From: Flavobacteriaceae bacterium
Lineage (GTDB): Bacteria > Bacteroidota > Bacteroidia > Flavobacteriales > Flavobacteriaceae
Assembly (NCBI GenBank): GCA_003533785.1
Contig: DQCR01000056.1
Location: 18,925-82,924 of the forward strand
Reading direction: 5' to 3'
Length of the DNA: 64,000 bases
Shown piece by piece: positions 18,245 through 27,772 of this stretch (its first letter is position 1; each line of letters opens with the position of its first letter). The notes beneath the pieces are model-generated. The model was not told the origin of the DNA. It saw only the letters and a list, made by a program, of their open reading frames with translations, and did not search any database. Made by a program: the position numbers and the translations under genes.

Positions 18245-21200
18245 AGGATCGGATCGATTGATTCAACAATTACCTTCGGATTCGTATAGACCAAGTAGAG
18301 GGCTTCTATGGGGTGTCCCATCGCTTGAATTACTGCTCCATAAGCACGTATTTGTTCCGCGTCTTTATCTTGTGGATGTCCTGTTTTAAAATCCATGATC
18401 AAAGCACGGTGGTCTTCGATAACAACTCGATCTGGGCGTATGATTTCTCTATTGGGGAGTATAATGTCTCGTTCTATCCAAAGTTCTGCCTCAGGCTCAA
18501 AAGCTTTTTTCAGAAGCGGGTGTACCATTAGTTCCTGAAGTAATTTTTCTATCGCCTCTTGATCTTCTGATCCTAAACGACCTTCCCGAATGGCTTCCAT
18601 CACTTGCCAGCCTAGCTGATCGGGGGTTTTTATTTTTCCGAGAAGATGGTGGATTAAAATTCCAAAATCACGTGCGGCAGAATCAAATCTGCGTTGAGTT
18701 AACAAGCGTGAACGCCATTGGATTCCATTGCGCATCTCTGCTAAAAGCAAGCCTTCTTTTTGTATTGATTCGGGAGGGAGCACCTGGCTATTGCTCCAAT
18801 AAAAAGTTTCTTGCAATTCTTCTGATTTGAGTTGCTGTTTCACAAAACCACTAAGGAGGGTATCGTAGGTAGGATGTGACGGAACGGATGTACGTTGTCT
18901 CGTAATCAAATGAAGCTGCGCTACGGCACGGGTACACCCCACATACAATAGGTTGAGTGCATCAAGAGCCGCCGCGTTTTTTGTGTATTCCATAAGCTGC
19001 TTCCCTTCAGGACTGTATTCTGCTAAAGAATCGCTATATGAAAGTCGCGCCCACGGAGTCTGAACACCTCCCAAACCATTGATTGGATACCACACTTGTT
19101 CGTAGCTGCTCGGTTGTAAAGTATCCTCTAAAAAGGGATAGATCACCACTTCAAATTGCAATCCTTTGGATTTGTGAACCGTCATGATTTGAATGGCTTC
19201 AGAGCTCTCTGGGAGTTGTACATTGAGTTGTTCCTCTTCTCTTTCCCAGTAGGCCAAAAAGTCCTTAGGGTGTGTCGAATGTAGTTTAGAAAATGAGAAA
19301 ACAACTTCTAAGAATCGCTGCAAATAAACGTCTCCTTGAAATAGAAAATTAAATTTTTGAAGACAATATTCTAGCGATTCATAAACAGACAAAGAACACA
19401 TTATTCCCCAGTCGAAAGCTAGCGTATAGTCTCTATTTAGTTTGTCAAAAAAAGCTTCTGCATTTGGCTGCAGATGAGTATAAACAAAATTGTGATACGC
19501 AGTTGAAGAATCTCTTTGATCCCAATACCGATCAAGGATGATTTTCATTGCTTGTTGGTCTTTGGGGTAACATCTGAGTCGCAAAAATTGAATCAATGCC
19601 TGAACCTGTTCGGCTTGGCCCAACAACAATGAGTCTGATGACAGTGCGGGGATGGATTTGGCTTGCAATTGTTCCACCAAGAGGCGTGCTTCGCTTTTTT
19701 TTCGAACCAGTATGACTATATCTTTCCAGGAATAGCCATCTAGTCGTAGTTGTGTCACAAGGGCAATCACTTTTTCTCCATACAAGACCCCTCTCTCATC
19801 TATTGTCCTAGCGGAGGCTATCTGGTGAATGGCTACAGTACCTCCTTTTTTTTGATTTGGTTTTTGAAAGACGGTAGTAGAGAACATCTTTTCGTGTTGG
19901 GGGTTCTCAAGCGATTTAGCCGCAAACGCAAAAAAATGATTATTGAATGCTACCAATTGGTCATAACTTCTGTAGTTGGTTTCCAAATGACTAAAATTAG
20001 GAGCCACAGAGAAATCGTGTTCTTGGTCTAATAAATTAAAAAACTGTTGAACATCACCCCCCCGCCATCGATAAATTGCTTGCTTGGGATCGCCCACCAA
20101 TACAAGAGAATGATTGGGGTCGCTTTCGATCGCATTTCCTACCAAAGGAACTAAGTTCTTCCATTGGAGAACGGAAGTGTCTTGAAACTCATCAATGAAA
20201 AAATGATGGTATCGCACACCCAGACGCTCATAGATAAATGGTATTGGCTGGTCTTGCACTAGAGAGGCGATACGGTCATTAAATCGACTAAGGAGTCTTC
20301 GATTTTGATCTTGTTGTTCGGTCTCTAATTGTTTTCCCAAAACCCCTAAAAGGGATAGGGGCACCCATTGCTTCTTGAGGTTTTGAATATAAAAATACTG
20401 GTGGGTTAATTTTCTGGTCAACTCATAACTTTCTTGCAGTTCCGGAAGCAATGCGAGGAATTGACGTTCTTTATCCAATGCTAGGTTTTTCTTGTAAAGT
20501 CCCTCTCCGTATTGGAGTTTTTCTTTCAATTTATTATGGAAATAAGTTTTGATCGATTTGGTCTCTCGCGATTTTAAAGCCACTAAGCGTTCAAAGTGAT
20601 TGATCAGTAATCCTTGAGGAAAATCGTCCTTGATTAGCCCTACAGCTGCTATCCGTTTCAGGGTTTTATGAGAAATAGATTGGATGGTGTCAACGAGTTT
20701 TTCTTGAAGCCTATTTAGTTCTTTACGATCTTTTTCAAAAGTTTCAAGTGAGATTTGTTGAAGATCTTGCAGGGGGGTGCGATTGTTTTCGTTAAGTAAT
20801 AAGGGAGCGAATTCATTGAGATTATATGACACATCCCAGCTTTTTTCATCTGCGATTTTGCGTAAACTGAACTGCGTGAGCAATTGTGTTAAACTTGACG
20901 AAACACCCACCCTATCAATCACTCGATCAACCACCTCTCGAATGAATGACTTACTGTCTACCACCACTTCAAAACTATGTGACAAACCCAAGTCAAAAGC
21001 AAAAGTTCTAACCAAACCATGTGTAAAGCTGTCCAGAGTGGTGATGTTAAAGGCCCCAAAATTATGGAGTAAGGACTGCATTTTTAACGCTGCTCGCCAC
21101 TGTATTTCTTCTTCTGTTATTGCTAAGACACGGATCAAATCTTGTTTCATTGGAGAGGGTTCTCCTCTGGCAAGACCAGAAAGTGAAGTGAGAATTCTTT

Positions 21201-21366
21201 CCTTCATTTCATTAACCGCCTTGTTGGTAAATGTCATTGCCAACATGTTCTGATAATTGTCTTTTTTTGGCGACGCTAGCAGCTGTTCTAGGTACTGAAA
21301 TACCAGAGTGTAGGTTTTTCCAGAACCTGCGGAGGCGTTAATAATATGAAAACCTTTCTGTGGCAT
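18241..21366 (-). CDS. addA: AddA/RecB-like UvrD-family helicase-nuclease
   Basis: 1041 residues from the ATG at 21366 (MPQKGFHIINASAGSGKT); an ATG at 21414 is also in frame, but the closer start puts the Walker A at the usual distance. Motifs: NASAGSGKTYTLV, the Q-like LAMTFTNKAVNEM, DEFQDTSVLQW (motif II), LVGDPKQAIYRWRGGD (motif III), MTVHKSKGLQFEVVIYP (motif V), LLYVGCTRA (motif VI), and a C-terminal nuclease core MDFKTGH. A superfamily 1A helicase with a nuclease tail is the AddA/RecB arrangement. It is encoded divergently from sodA. Confidence 0.85.
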   Translation of the reverse strand: MPQKGFHIINASAGSGKTYTLVFQYLEQLLASPKKDNYQNMLAMTFTNKAVNEMKERILTSLSGLARGEPSPMKQDLIRVLAITEEEIQWRAALKMQSLLHNFGAFNITTLDSFTHGLVRTFAFDLGLSHSFEVVVDSKSFIREVVDRVIDRVGVSSSLTQLLTQFSLRKIADEKSWDVSYNLNEFAPLLLNENNRTPLQDLQQISLETFEKDRKELNRLQEKLVDTIQSISHKTLKRIAAVGLIKDDFPQGLLINHFERLVALKSRETKSIKTYFHNKLKEKLQYGEGLYKKNLALDKERQFLALLPELQESYELTRKLTHQYFYIQNLKKQWVPLSLLGVLGKQLETEQQDQNRRLLSRFNDRIASLVQDQPIPFIYERLGVRYHHFFIDEFQDTSVLQWKNLVPLVGNAIESDPNHSLVLVGDPKQAIYRWRGGDVQQFFNLLDQEHDFSVAPNFSHLETNYRSYDQLVAFNNHFFAFAAKSLENPQHEKMFSTTVFQKPNQKKGGTVAIHQIASARTIDERGVLYGEKVIALVTQLRLDGYSWKDIVILVRKKSEARLLVEQLQAKSIPALSSDSLLLGQAEQVQALIQFLRLRCYPKDQQAMKIILDRYWDQRDSSTAYHNFVYTHLQPNAEAFFDKLNRDYTLAFDWGIMCSLSVYESLEYCLQKFNFLFQGDVYLQRFLEVVFSFSKLHSTHPKDFLAYWEREEEQLNVQLPESSEAIQIMTVHKSKGLQFEVVIYPFLEDTLQPSSYEQVWYPINGLGGVQTPWARLSYSDSLAEYSPEGKQLMEYTKNAAALDALNLLYVGCTRAVAQLHLITRQRTSVPSHPTYDTLLSGFVKQQLKSEELQETFYWSNSQVLPPESIQKEGLLLAEMRNGIQWRSRLLTQRRFDSAARDFGILIHHLLGKIKTPDQLGWQVMEAIREGRLGSEDQEAIEKLLQELMVHPLLKKAFEPEAELWIERDIILPNREIIRPDRVVIEDHRALIMDFKTGHPQDKDAEQIRAYGAVIQAMGHPIEALYLVYTNPKVIVESIDPIL

Positions 21367-21433
21367 GGGTGCAAGACAAGTTAAATGTACACTTTTTGAT
21401 CGCAGCGAAACCATGGCTTTGCAAAAGAAATTC

Positions 21434-21441
21434 TATTTTTG
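21434..21441 (+). promoter_or_regulatory. Putative sodA -7 box
   Basis: TATTTTTG matches TAnnTTTG and ends 22 nt before the sodA ATG, a plausible leader length. No TTG at 17-21 nt upstream. Confidence 0.4.
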
Positions 21442-21463
21442 TGGAAACCTAAAAATATAAATC

Positions 21464-22072
21464 ATGTCGTTTAAATTACCTGCCCTTCCATACGCTCACA
21501 ATGCATTGGAACCACATATTGATGCAAAAACTATGGAAATTCACCATGGAAAACACCATCAAGGATATACAACTAAGTTAAACGCTGCCATCGAAGGTAC
21601 TGCTGCAGAAAATCAATCCATCGAAGAGATTCTTCAAGGACTCGATATGAGTAATGGAGCTGTTCGAAATAATGGAGGTGGGTATTACAATCACTGTTTG
21701 TTTTGGGAGGTATTGAGTCCCAATGGCGGTGGGCTGCCTTCCGATGATTTAGCCCAAGCTATAGTGAAGGATTTTGGCTCCTTTGAAGACTTTAAAACTG
21801 CATTCTCCAATGCTGCAGCCACTCAATTTGGTTCAGGGTGGGCTTGGCTCTGTGTTCAATCTGGTGGTAAACTAGAGGTTTGTGCTACGCCCAATCAAGA
21901 CAATCCCTTGATGCCTGAAGTGGGATGTGGAGGAACTCCTATTCTAGGTATAGATGTTTGGGAACATGCCTACTACTTGAATTATCAAAATCGACGTCCG
22001 GATTATATTACTGCTTTTTTTAGTGTAATTAATTGGGAAGAAGTAGCTAAACGATTTGAGGCAAACCGATAG
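21464..22072 (+). CDS. sodA: Superoxide dismutase, Mn type
   Basis: 202 residues, cytosolic, no signal peptide. Metal ligands are visible: H27 in MEIHHGKHH, the His in YYNHCLFW, and Asp and His in [13 protein letters not shown]. Two positions that separate Mn from Fe enzymes point to manganese: NNGGGYYNH (Gly at the MnSOD glycine site) and [10 protein letters not shown] (Gln in the NQD loop, where Fe enzymes have NAG). Cambialistic activity cannot be excluded. Monocistronic: own -7 box and a strong terminator 5 nt after the stop. Confidence 0.95.
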   Translation: MSFKLPALPYAHNALEPHIDAKTMEIHHGKHHQGYTTKLNAAIEGTAAENQSIEEILQGLDMSNGAVRNNGGGYYNHCLFWEVLSPNGGGLPSDDLAQAIVKDFGSFEDFKTAFSNAAATQFGSGWAWLCVQSGGKLEVCATPNQDNPLMPEVGCGGTPILGIDVWEHAYYLNYQNRRPDYITAFFSVINWEEVAKRFEANR

Positions 22073-22077
22073 AAAAT

Positions 22078-22107
22078 AAAAAAGGAGGAATAAATTCCTC
22101 CTTTTTT
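22078..22107 (+). terminator. Rho-independent terminator after sodA (bidirectional)
   Basis: Perfect 14-bp inverted repeat: AAAAAAGGAGGAAT and ATTCCTCCTTTTTT around a 2-nt centre (in practice a 4-nt loop). The stem ends in six Ts on the plus strand, and symmetry gives six Us on the minus strand too, so it can also end purF transcripts coming the other way. Confidence 0.88.
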
Positions 22108-22166
22108 GCCCCAAATCTTACCATGAACTTAACCTACTTATGTTCTGGTGATGTAAAGATGCATTT

Positions 22167-22209
22167 TTGCTATTTGACACACCTATAATATCGTTAAATA
22201 GCAATTTTT
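22167..22209 (+). repeat. Second hairpin between sodA and purF
   Basis: TTGCTATTT (22167-22175) and AAATAGCAA (22196-22204) form a perfect 9-bp stem with a 20-nt loop, followed by TTTTT (22205-22209) on the plus strand. It lies 13 nt past the purF stop on the minus side, where it has no U-tract. It could act as a back-up rightward terminator or a 3'-end stabiliser of the purF mRNA. Confidence 0.4.
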
Positions 22210-22221
22210 CTGGATAACTGG

Positions 22222-24111
22222 TTAATAGGCTCTTTTTACTTTTCCCTCAAAGAAATTCATAAATGCTCTGTTAACCATTCGGTTACCTCCTGGAGTAGGA
22301 TAATCGCCAGAAAAATACCAATCTCCTAGATTTTCGGGACAAGCTTGATGCAACGCTTTAATAGGCTGGAAGATGATCGCTACTTCGGCGTCTATATTCT
22401 TCCCTTTTAGCAATTCTGCAATTTTTAGCGATAGCTGTTCATCAGTGAATGGATCATAAAAGGCCTTCACATGATTTTCTTCTGTTTGATCCTCATTTTC
22501 CTTACATCGGTTGTAAATCGCCTCCAAAACGTCCTGTTGATTACCATTGTCTCTATGTAATTCCAATGCAGCTTGAAAAGCAATAAAATCTTGAAGCTTT
22601 GCCATGTCGATACCGTAACAGTCGGGGTAGCGAATTTGTGGAGCACTGGAAACCACAACAATTTTTTTGGGCCCCAGACGATCCAACATAGTCAGGATGC
22701 TTTTTTTTAGGGTGGTCCCGCGGACAATACTGTCATCAATGATGACCAAGTTGTCTGTCGGTTTTACTACCCCATAGGTCACATCATATACGTGAGCAAC
22801 CAAATCATCCCTGCTTGAATCTTCGGTAATAAAAGTTCTTAGTTTGGCATCTTTAATGGCTACTTTTTCAATTCGAGGCTGAAGTTTGATTAGTCGTTCC
22901 AGCATCTTATGGTCAACATTGTTTTTATCGGTCAGTGCATCGGTCAACATTTTTTTGACATAGGTTTGTGCCGCTCCTAAAATTCCATAAAAAGAAGTTT
23001 CGGCCGTATTGGGTATGTATGAGAAAACTGTATTTTCCAAATCATTATCAATCTCCAACATTACTTGCGGAAAGATCAAGCTCCCTAATTTTTTTCGCTC
23101 GTTGTAGATTTCGGCATCACTTCCCCGAGAAAAATATATCCGTTCAAAAGAACAAGCTTTTTTAGGGAGGGGCTCCACGATTTGTTTGATTTCTGTTTCA
23201 CCTCCCTTTTTCATCAAAAGGGCATGACCAGGAGTCAATTCTTGGACAGATTCATAGGTCACATTAAAAACAGTTTGGATAACTGGGCGTTCAGAGGCCA
23301 CAACAATAACTTCTTCATTTTCCATAAAATAGGCAGGGCGTATTCCTGCAGGATCACGCAATACAAATGCATCACCGTGACCTAAAAGACCTGCCATGGC
23401 ATACCCCCCATCCCAATTTTTAGCTGCTTTTCGTAATACTTTATGCATTTTCAGTCGAGCAGCAATGTGGGGAGACGCCTCTGCTTTGGTGAAGCCTTCT
23501 TCTTTAAGTTTTTTATAGATTTTAGCTACGGCATCATCCAAAAAATGTCCAATTTTTTCCATCACTGTGATAGTATCCGCTCGCTCTTTGGGATGTTGAC
23601 CCAAGTCTACCAGGTTTTCAAATAACTCATTCACATTGGTCATATTGAAATTACCCGCCACAATTAAATTTCGGTGTTTCCAATTGTTTTGACGTAAAAA
23701 TGGGTGGACGCTTTCTAAACTATTCTTTCCAAAAGTTCCATATCGAACATGCCCCAAAAGTAATTCTCCCACAAAAGGGACTGTGCGCTTGAGGCGTTCA
23801 GCATCGGATAGTAATTCTGCATCCTCTTTGGTGGCTTGTCGAATGCGCTTGTTTATTTTTCTAAAAATAGTTTGTATAGGTTGTGCGTCATTGGATCGAA
23901 CCCTACTGATATAACGAGTGCCTGGAGGCATATCAAATTTGATGCTAGCAAAGCCTGCGCCGTCTTGCCCTCGGTTGTGTTGTTTCTCCATCATCAAATA
24001 CATCTTATTAATTCCGTAGAGGGCAGTCCCATATTTATTTTGGTAGTAGGACAATGGCTTTTTTAAGTGAATCAGGGCAATTCCGCATTCGTGTTTGATG
24101 ATGTCACTCAT
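22222..24111 (-). CDS. purF: Amidophosphoribosyltransferase PurF
   Basis: 629 residues. First committed step of purine synthesis: glutamine and PRPP to phosphoribosylamine. The N-terminal class II glutamine amidotransferase has its nucleophile at Cys9 (HECGIALIHL), so eight residues must be removed for activity; then NRGQDGAG and RYGTFG. The phosphoribosyltransferase half carries the PRPP loop VIIDDSIVRGTT near residue 455. The protein is longer than the ~505-residue E. coli form, as usual in this phylum. Last gene of the purN-rnhA-kinase-purF operon, 11 nt after the kinase gene. Confidence 0.93.
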   Translation of the reverse strand: MSDIIKHECGIALIHLKKPLSYYQNKYGTALYGINKMYLMMEKQHNRGQDGAGFASIKFDMPPGTRYISRVRSNDAQPIQTIFRKINKRIRQATKEDAELLSDAERLKRTVPFVGELLLGHVRYGTFGKNSLESVHPFLRQNNWKHRNLIVAGNFNMTNVNELFENLVDLGQHPKERADTITVMEKIGHFLDDAVAKIYKKLKEEGFTKAEASPHIAARLKMHKVLRKAAKNWDGGYAMAGLLGHGDAFVLRDPAGIRPAYFMENEEVIVVASERPVIQTVFNVTYESVQELTPGHALLMKKGGETEIKQIVEPLPKKACSFERIYFSRGSDAEIYNERKKLGSLIFPQVMLEIDNDLENTVFSYIPNTAETSFYGILGAAQTYVKKMLTDALTDKNNVDHKMLERLIKLQPRIEKVAIKDAKLRTFITEDSSRDDLVAHVYDVTYGVVKPTDNLVIIDDSIVRGTTLKKSILTMLDRLGPKKIVVVSSAPQIRYPDCYGIDMAKLQDFIAFQAALELHRDNGNQQDVLEAIYNRCKENEDQTEENHVKAFYDPFTDEQLSLKIAELLKGKNIDAEVAIIFQPIKALHQACPENLGDWYFSGDYPTPGGNRMVNRAFMNFFEGKVKRAY

Positions 24112-24122
24112 TAGATCTAGGT

Positions 24123-25052
24123 TTAGGTTAGCGCTATTTCAAACTTTGTTAGTTGATTAAAGGTGCGCAATCGCTTTTGTATTTTTTCGTGGGTTAATAT
24201 TTCTAAATTTTGAGGGCCAAATTTTTCTACCGTAAAAGACGCCATAGCGGAACCGAAGATAATCGCCGACTTCATTGCTTCGAAGGAAATGTCACCATGC
24301 TGACTAAGATAGGCTGCAAACCCGCCAACAAAACTGTCTCCAGCTCCAGTTGGATCAAAGATTTCCTCTAAAGGTAATGCTGGAGCACAAAACACCTCCT
24401 GTTGATGAAATAGCAATGCGCCGTGTTCCCCTTTTTTAATGATAACATATTTTGGCCCCATGCCTTGTATGATTTTAGCCGCTTTAACCAAAGAATTTTG
24501 ATCTGTCAATTGGCGGGCTTCTTCATCGTTTATACACAAAACATCAACGCGAGGAATAAGCTCATCTAGGTCTGCCCGAAAATGGTCCATCCAATAATTC
24601 ATGGTATCCATAATTACCAATTGAGGTGGGGTAGTCATCTGGTTCAATACTGCTGCTTGGTTCAAAGGGTTAAGGTTTCCAAGAAGGACAATAGAGGCAT
24701 CACACCATCCCTCTGGCACCTTAGGGTCAAATTGGGTCAATACGTTCAAATCTGTTTGTAGAGTGGTTCTTGTATTTAAATCATTGTGATAACGTCCACT
24801 CCAAAAAAAAGTTTTTTCACCCTTCAAAATGGCTACTCCCGATAAGTCGATGTGCTTATTACGAAGAAGATTGAGATGCTTTTCTTCAAAGTCTTCACCA
24901 ACAATAGAAACTACGCCAATTTTGACTTGTAGTTGGCAGGCAGACAAGGCAATATAAGTAGCACAACCGCCCAGGATTTTGTCCACCTTGTCGAAGGGTG
25001 TTTCAATGGCATCATAGGCCATCGTTCCTACAACCAAAAGCTTGTTATCCAT
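24123..25052 (-). CDS. PfkB-family sugar/nucleoside kinase
   Basis: 309 residues from the ATG at 25052; an ATG three codons upstream is an alternative. Ribokinase fold: N-terminal GTMAYD and the double-Gly region GGCATYIALSACQL, and the C-terminal signature DPTGAGDSFVGGF with the catalytic Asp. PfkB kinases use sugars or nucleosides; position between purN and purF suggests adenosine, inosine or ribose phosphorylation feeding purine or PRPP pools, but that is inference. It begins 14 nt after the rnhA stop. Confidence 0.85.
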   Translation of the reverse strand: MDNKLLVVGTMAYDAIETPFDKVDKILGGCATYIALSACQLQVKIGVVSIVGEDFEEKHLNLLRNKHIDLSGVAILKGEKTFFWSGRYHNDLNTRTTLQTDLNVLTQFDPKVPEGWCDASIVLLGNLNPLNQAAVLNQMTTPPQLVIMDTMNYWMDHFRADLDELIPRVDVLCINDEEARQLTDQNSLVKAAKIIQGMGPKYVIIKKGEHGALLFHQQEVFCAPALPLEEIFDPTGAGDSFVGGFAAYLSQHGDISFEAMKSAIIFGSAMASFTVEKFGPQNLEILTHEKIQKRLRTFNQLTKFEIALT

Positions 25053-25066
25053 ATATTGCAAATATA

Positions 25067-25570
25067 CTATTTCTCTGGGGGCCCAGGAGGTGAATTCTGA
25101 AGCCTTTGATAATTTTCGTAATAGACATCTTTGATTTTCTTTTTAGACTTAGCTGCTTTCACGGCAAGGCTGTCACACCATTCATTTTGTGGATGTTGAT
25201 TGTGACCTTTAATCCATTGAAAATGGACTTTGTGTTTTCGATATACCTTCAAAAAACGTTGCCATAGATCTTCATTTTTCTTTCCTTTAAATTGTTTTTT
25301 TTCCCAACCAAAGACCCATTTCTTTTCCACAGCATCCACTACATATTTGGAATCTGAGTAGACCACTACTTCCATAGGATGTTTTTGAAGAAGTTCCAAC
25401 CCAACAATAACAGCCATCAACTCCATCCGATTGTTGGTGGTAAGTTCAAAGCCTTGTGAAAAAGATTTTTGATATTGTTGCCCTGCCCACTCCAGATGAA
25501 TTCCATAGCCTCCTGGCCCTGGATTACCCAATGCAGAACCGTCGGTGTAGAGGTAAACTGTTTTAGACAT
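25067..25570 (-). CDS. rnhA: Ribonuclease HI
   Basis: 167 residues from the ATG at 25570, chosen because the protein then opens directly with the catalytic strand (VYLYTDGSALGNPGPGGYG). Active-site carboxylates are visible: Asp in YTDGSA, Glu in NNRMELMAV, Asp in VYSDSKYVVDAV, and the last Asp region NEWCDSLA; the basic handle segment KKQFKGKKNEDLW is present. It degrades RNA in RNA-DNA hybrids. It overlaps the purN end by 8 nt and so is embedded in a purine operon. Confidence 0.93.
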   Translation of the reverse strand: MSKTVYLYTDGSALGNPGPGGYGIHLEWAGQQYQKSFSQGFELTTNNRMELMAVIVGLELLQKHPMEVVVYSDSKYVVDAVEKKWVFGWEKKQFKGKKNEDLWQRFLKVYRKHKVHFQWIKGHNQHPQNEWCDSLAVKAAKSKKKIKDVYYENYQRLQNSPPGPPEK

Positions 25571-26132
25571 ATGAACTAAAAATTTGTTCAATCACTTTTG
25601 GGTAATGCTCGTATTCCAGTTCATGGACTTTTAGAGCGATGCGTTCGGGTACTTCTTGATGATCAAGAGCTACTTTGGCTTGAAAAATGACCGCTCCTTC
25701 GTCGTAGTGTTTGTCAACATAGTGTATTGTGATTCCAGTCTCTTTGTCTCCTTCAGCATATACTGCCTCGTGAACCCGACTTCCATACATTCCCTTGCCG
25801 CCATACTTGGGCAGTAGGGCAGGATGAATATTAAGTATCTGACGGGGAAAAGCTGTCACCAATGAAGGCGGTATGAGGAGAAGAAATCCAGCAAGAACAA
25901 TTCCATCAATCGCCCGCGATTGGAGTTTTTCCAGTAACACTCCTTCCTGCATTTCCCTTTTAGTGAAAAGCAATACAGGACAATCATAATTTGCCATCCT
26001 CTGGATTACCCCAGCACTGGGGTTATTGGTCCAAATACTATCGATATGCAAGCTGTGGTGGTCAGAAAAATACCGAGTTATGTTTTCAGCATTGGTTCCA
26101 CTTCCAGAAGCAAAAACAGCTATTTTTTTCAA
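25563..26132 (-). CDS. purN: Phosphoribosylglycinamide formyltransferase PurN
   Basis: 189 residues. Transfers a formyl group from 10-formyl-THF to GAR in purine synthesis. N-terminal phosphate-binding loop FASGSGTNAENI; catalytic Asn-His-Asp set in ILNIHPALLPKYGGKGMYG with the Asp in HYVDKHYDEG. First gene of the leftward operon, divergent from acpP, with a promoter-like TTG-N17-TTTCTTTG upstream. Confidence 0.94.
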   Translation of the reverse strand: MKKIAVFASGSGTNAENITRYFSDHHSLHIDSIWTNNPSAGVIQRMANYDCPVLLFTKREMQEGVLLEKLQSRAIDGIVLAGFLLLIPPSLVTAFPRQILNIHPALLPKYGGKGMYGSRVHEAVYAEGDKETGITIHYVDKHYDEGAVIFQAKVALDHQEVPERIALKVHELEYEHYPKVIEQIFSSYV

Positions 26133-26183
26133 TTAAAATTGTCATTGCGCTCAGTGCTCATAGGCATTCACGAATTAATAACA

Positions 26184-26243
26184 CAAAGAAAAGTTATATT
26201 TTAAAGTGCAAATGTTGTTTTCCTTTAAAGTTTTATATTTTTG
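26184..26243. promoter_or_regulatory. Back-to-back promoters of purN and acpP
   Basis: Rightward (acpP): TTG at 26215-26217, 18-nt spacer, TATTTTTG at 26236-26243, the best full match to the TTG-N-TAnnTTTG consensus in the window, with the ATG 24 nt further on. Leftward (purN): TTG at 26211-26209, 17-nt spacer, TTTCTTTG at 26191-26184 (one mismatch). The two -33 boxes are 3 nt apart, so a polymerase on one may exclude the other. Confidence 0.65.
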
Positions 26244-26267
26244 TCCACAACAATTAAACTTTAAATC

Positions 26268-26501
26268 ATGTCAGATATTTCTTCTCGCGTTAAGGCAATC
26301 ATTGTAGATAAGCTAGGCGTTGACGAAAATGAAGTTGTTTCAGAAGCAAATTTCACAAACGATTTAGGAGCTGATTCACTTGATACAGTGGAACTCATAA
26401 TGGAATTTGAGAAAGAATTTGATATTCAAATTCCTGACGACCAAGCCGAAAATATTGCTACGGTTGGTCAAGCAATCCAATTTATTGAACAAGCACAGTA
26501 A
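26268..26501 (+). CDS. acpP: Acyl carrier protein
   Basis: 77 acidic residues. The 4'-phosphopantetheine attachment serine is S37 in [12 protein letters not shown]. It carries growing acyl chains in type II fatty acid synthesis. A strong upstream promoter fits the high abundance expected of ACP. fabF follows after 12 nt. Confidence 0.97.
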   Translation: MSDISSRVKAIIVDKLGVDENEVVSEANFTNDLGADSLDTVELIMEFEKEFDIQIPDDQAENIATVGQAIQFIEQAQ

Positions 26502-26513
26502 ACAACAGGTGCT

Positions 26514-27764
26514 ATGATACCAAGACGCGTCGTTGTTACCGGATTGGGAGCACTAACCCCTATTGGCAATACCCTTCCAGCATACTGGGAGGGACTGTTG
26601 TCTGGAACCAGTGGTGCCGCTCCCATCACCTATTTTGATGCTAGCCTTTTCAAAACCCAATTCGCTTGCGAACTCAAGGGCTACGATTCCTTAGATCACT
26701 TTGATCGAAAAGAGGCTCGAAAAATAGACCGCTTTGCTCAGTATGCTATGGTGGCTTCAGACGAAGCCATTAAAGACTCTGGTTTGAATCTGGAAAAGAT
26801 TGACAAAGATCGTGTTGGAGTTATTTGGGGAGCGGGGATTGGAGGTCTTGAAACCTTCCAAAACGAAGTGCTTAATTTTGCTGCTGGAAATGGATCCCCA
26901 CGATTCAATCCTTTTTTTATTCCAAAAATGATTGCAGATATCGCCCCAGGCTTAATTTCGATTAAATATGGGTTTGCTGGCCCCAATTTTGCAACGGTTT
27001 CTGCCTGTGCTTCATCGGCCAATGCCTTAATAGACGCACTTAATTATATCCGTTTGGGCTATGCTGATATCATGGTCAGTGGAGGATCGGAAGCTTGTGT
27101 GACCATTGCTGGAGTGGGTGGCTTTAACGCCATGCACGCCCTATCTACTAGAAACGATGATCCCCAAACCGCCTCACGCCCTTTTGACAAAGAGCGAGAC
27201 GGTTTTGTTCTTGGGGAAGGTGCTGGATCTTTGATCTTGGAAGAATATGAACACGCTGTAGCCCGAGGGGCCACCATCTATGCTGAATTGGCTGGAGGAG
27301 GTCTTTCCGCAGACGCCCACCACATGACAGCCCCACACCCCGAAGGTTTTGGTGCCATCAAAGTAATGAAAAACTGCCTCAAAGATGCACAGCTCGAAGC
27401 AACCGATGTGGATGCAATTAATATGCATGGCACTTCCACTCCACTTGGGGATGTCGCTGAATCCAAAGCCCTAAAAGAGGTTTTTGGTGAGCATCTATAT
27501 GAGATGAATATCAACTCAACGAAATCAATGACAGGACATTTGTTGGGTGCCGCTGGAGCTATCGAAGCGATTGCTTCTATTCTGGCCATCAAACACCAAA
27601 TTGTGCCTCCTACCATTAACCATCAGACTCCTGATGAAAATATAGATCCAAAAATCAACTTTACCTTCGGAAAACCTCAAAAGAGAGAGGTCACAGTTGC
27701 ACTATCCAACACCTTTGGTTTTGGTGGTCATAATGCCTGTGTCGCTTTTAAGAAAATTTTCTAA
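26514..27764 (+). CDS. fabF: 3-oxoacyl-[ACP] synthase II (FabF)
   Basis: 416 residues. Condensing enzyme that elongates acyl-ACP with malonyl-ACP. Catalytic triad intact: Cys in TVSACASSANAL near 165, His in MHGTSTPLGD and His in KSMTGHLLGAAGA; C-terminal SNTFGFGGHNACVAF loop. Second gene of the acpP operon; a terminator-shaped hairpin lies 35 nt past its stop, but inside the next gene. Confidence 0.96.
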   Translation: MIPRRVVVTGLGALTPIGNTLPAYWEGLLSGTSGAAPITYFDASLFKTQFACELKGYDSLDHFDRKEARKIDRFAQYAMVASDEAIKDSGLNLEKIDKDRVGVIWGAGIGGLETFQNEVLNFAAGNGSPRFNPFFIPKMIADIAPGLISIKYGFAGPNFATVSACASSANALIDALNYIRLGYADIMVSGGSEACVTIAGVGGFNAMHALSTRNDDPQTASRPFDKERDGFVLGEGAGSLILEEYEHAVARGATIYAELAGGGLSADAHHMTAPHPEGFGAIKVMKNCLKDAQLEATDVDAINMHGTSTPLGDVAESKALKEVFGEHLYEMNINSTKSMTGHLLGAAGAIEAIASILAIKHQIVPPTINHQTPDENIDPKINFTFGKPQKREVTVALSNTFGFGGHNACVAFKKIF

Positions 27765-27772
27765 ATTTAGGA

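Noticed and set aside
15518..21366. AddAB-like pair as a defence island
   Set aside because: Motif content fits housekeeping double-strand break repair, and no other defence genes adjoin.
27278..27616. Long antisense frames opposite fabF
   Set aside because: They mirror a strongly conserved gene on the other strand, have no family resemblance and no start signals.
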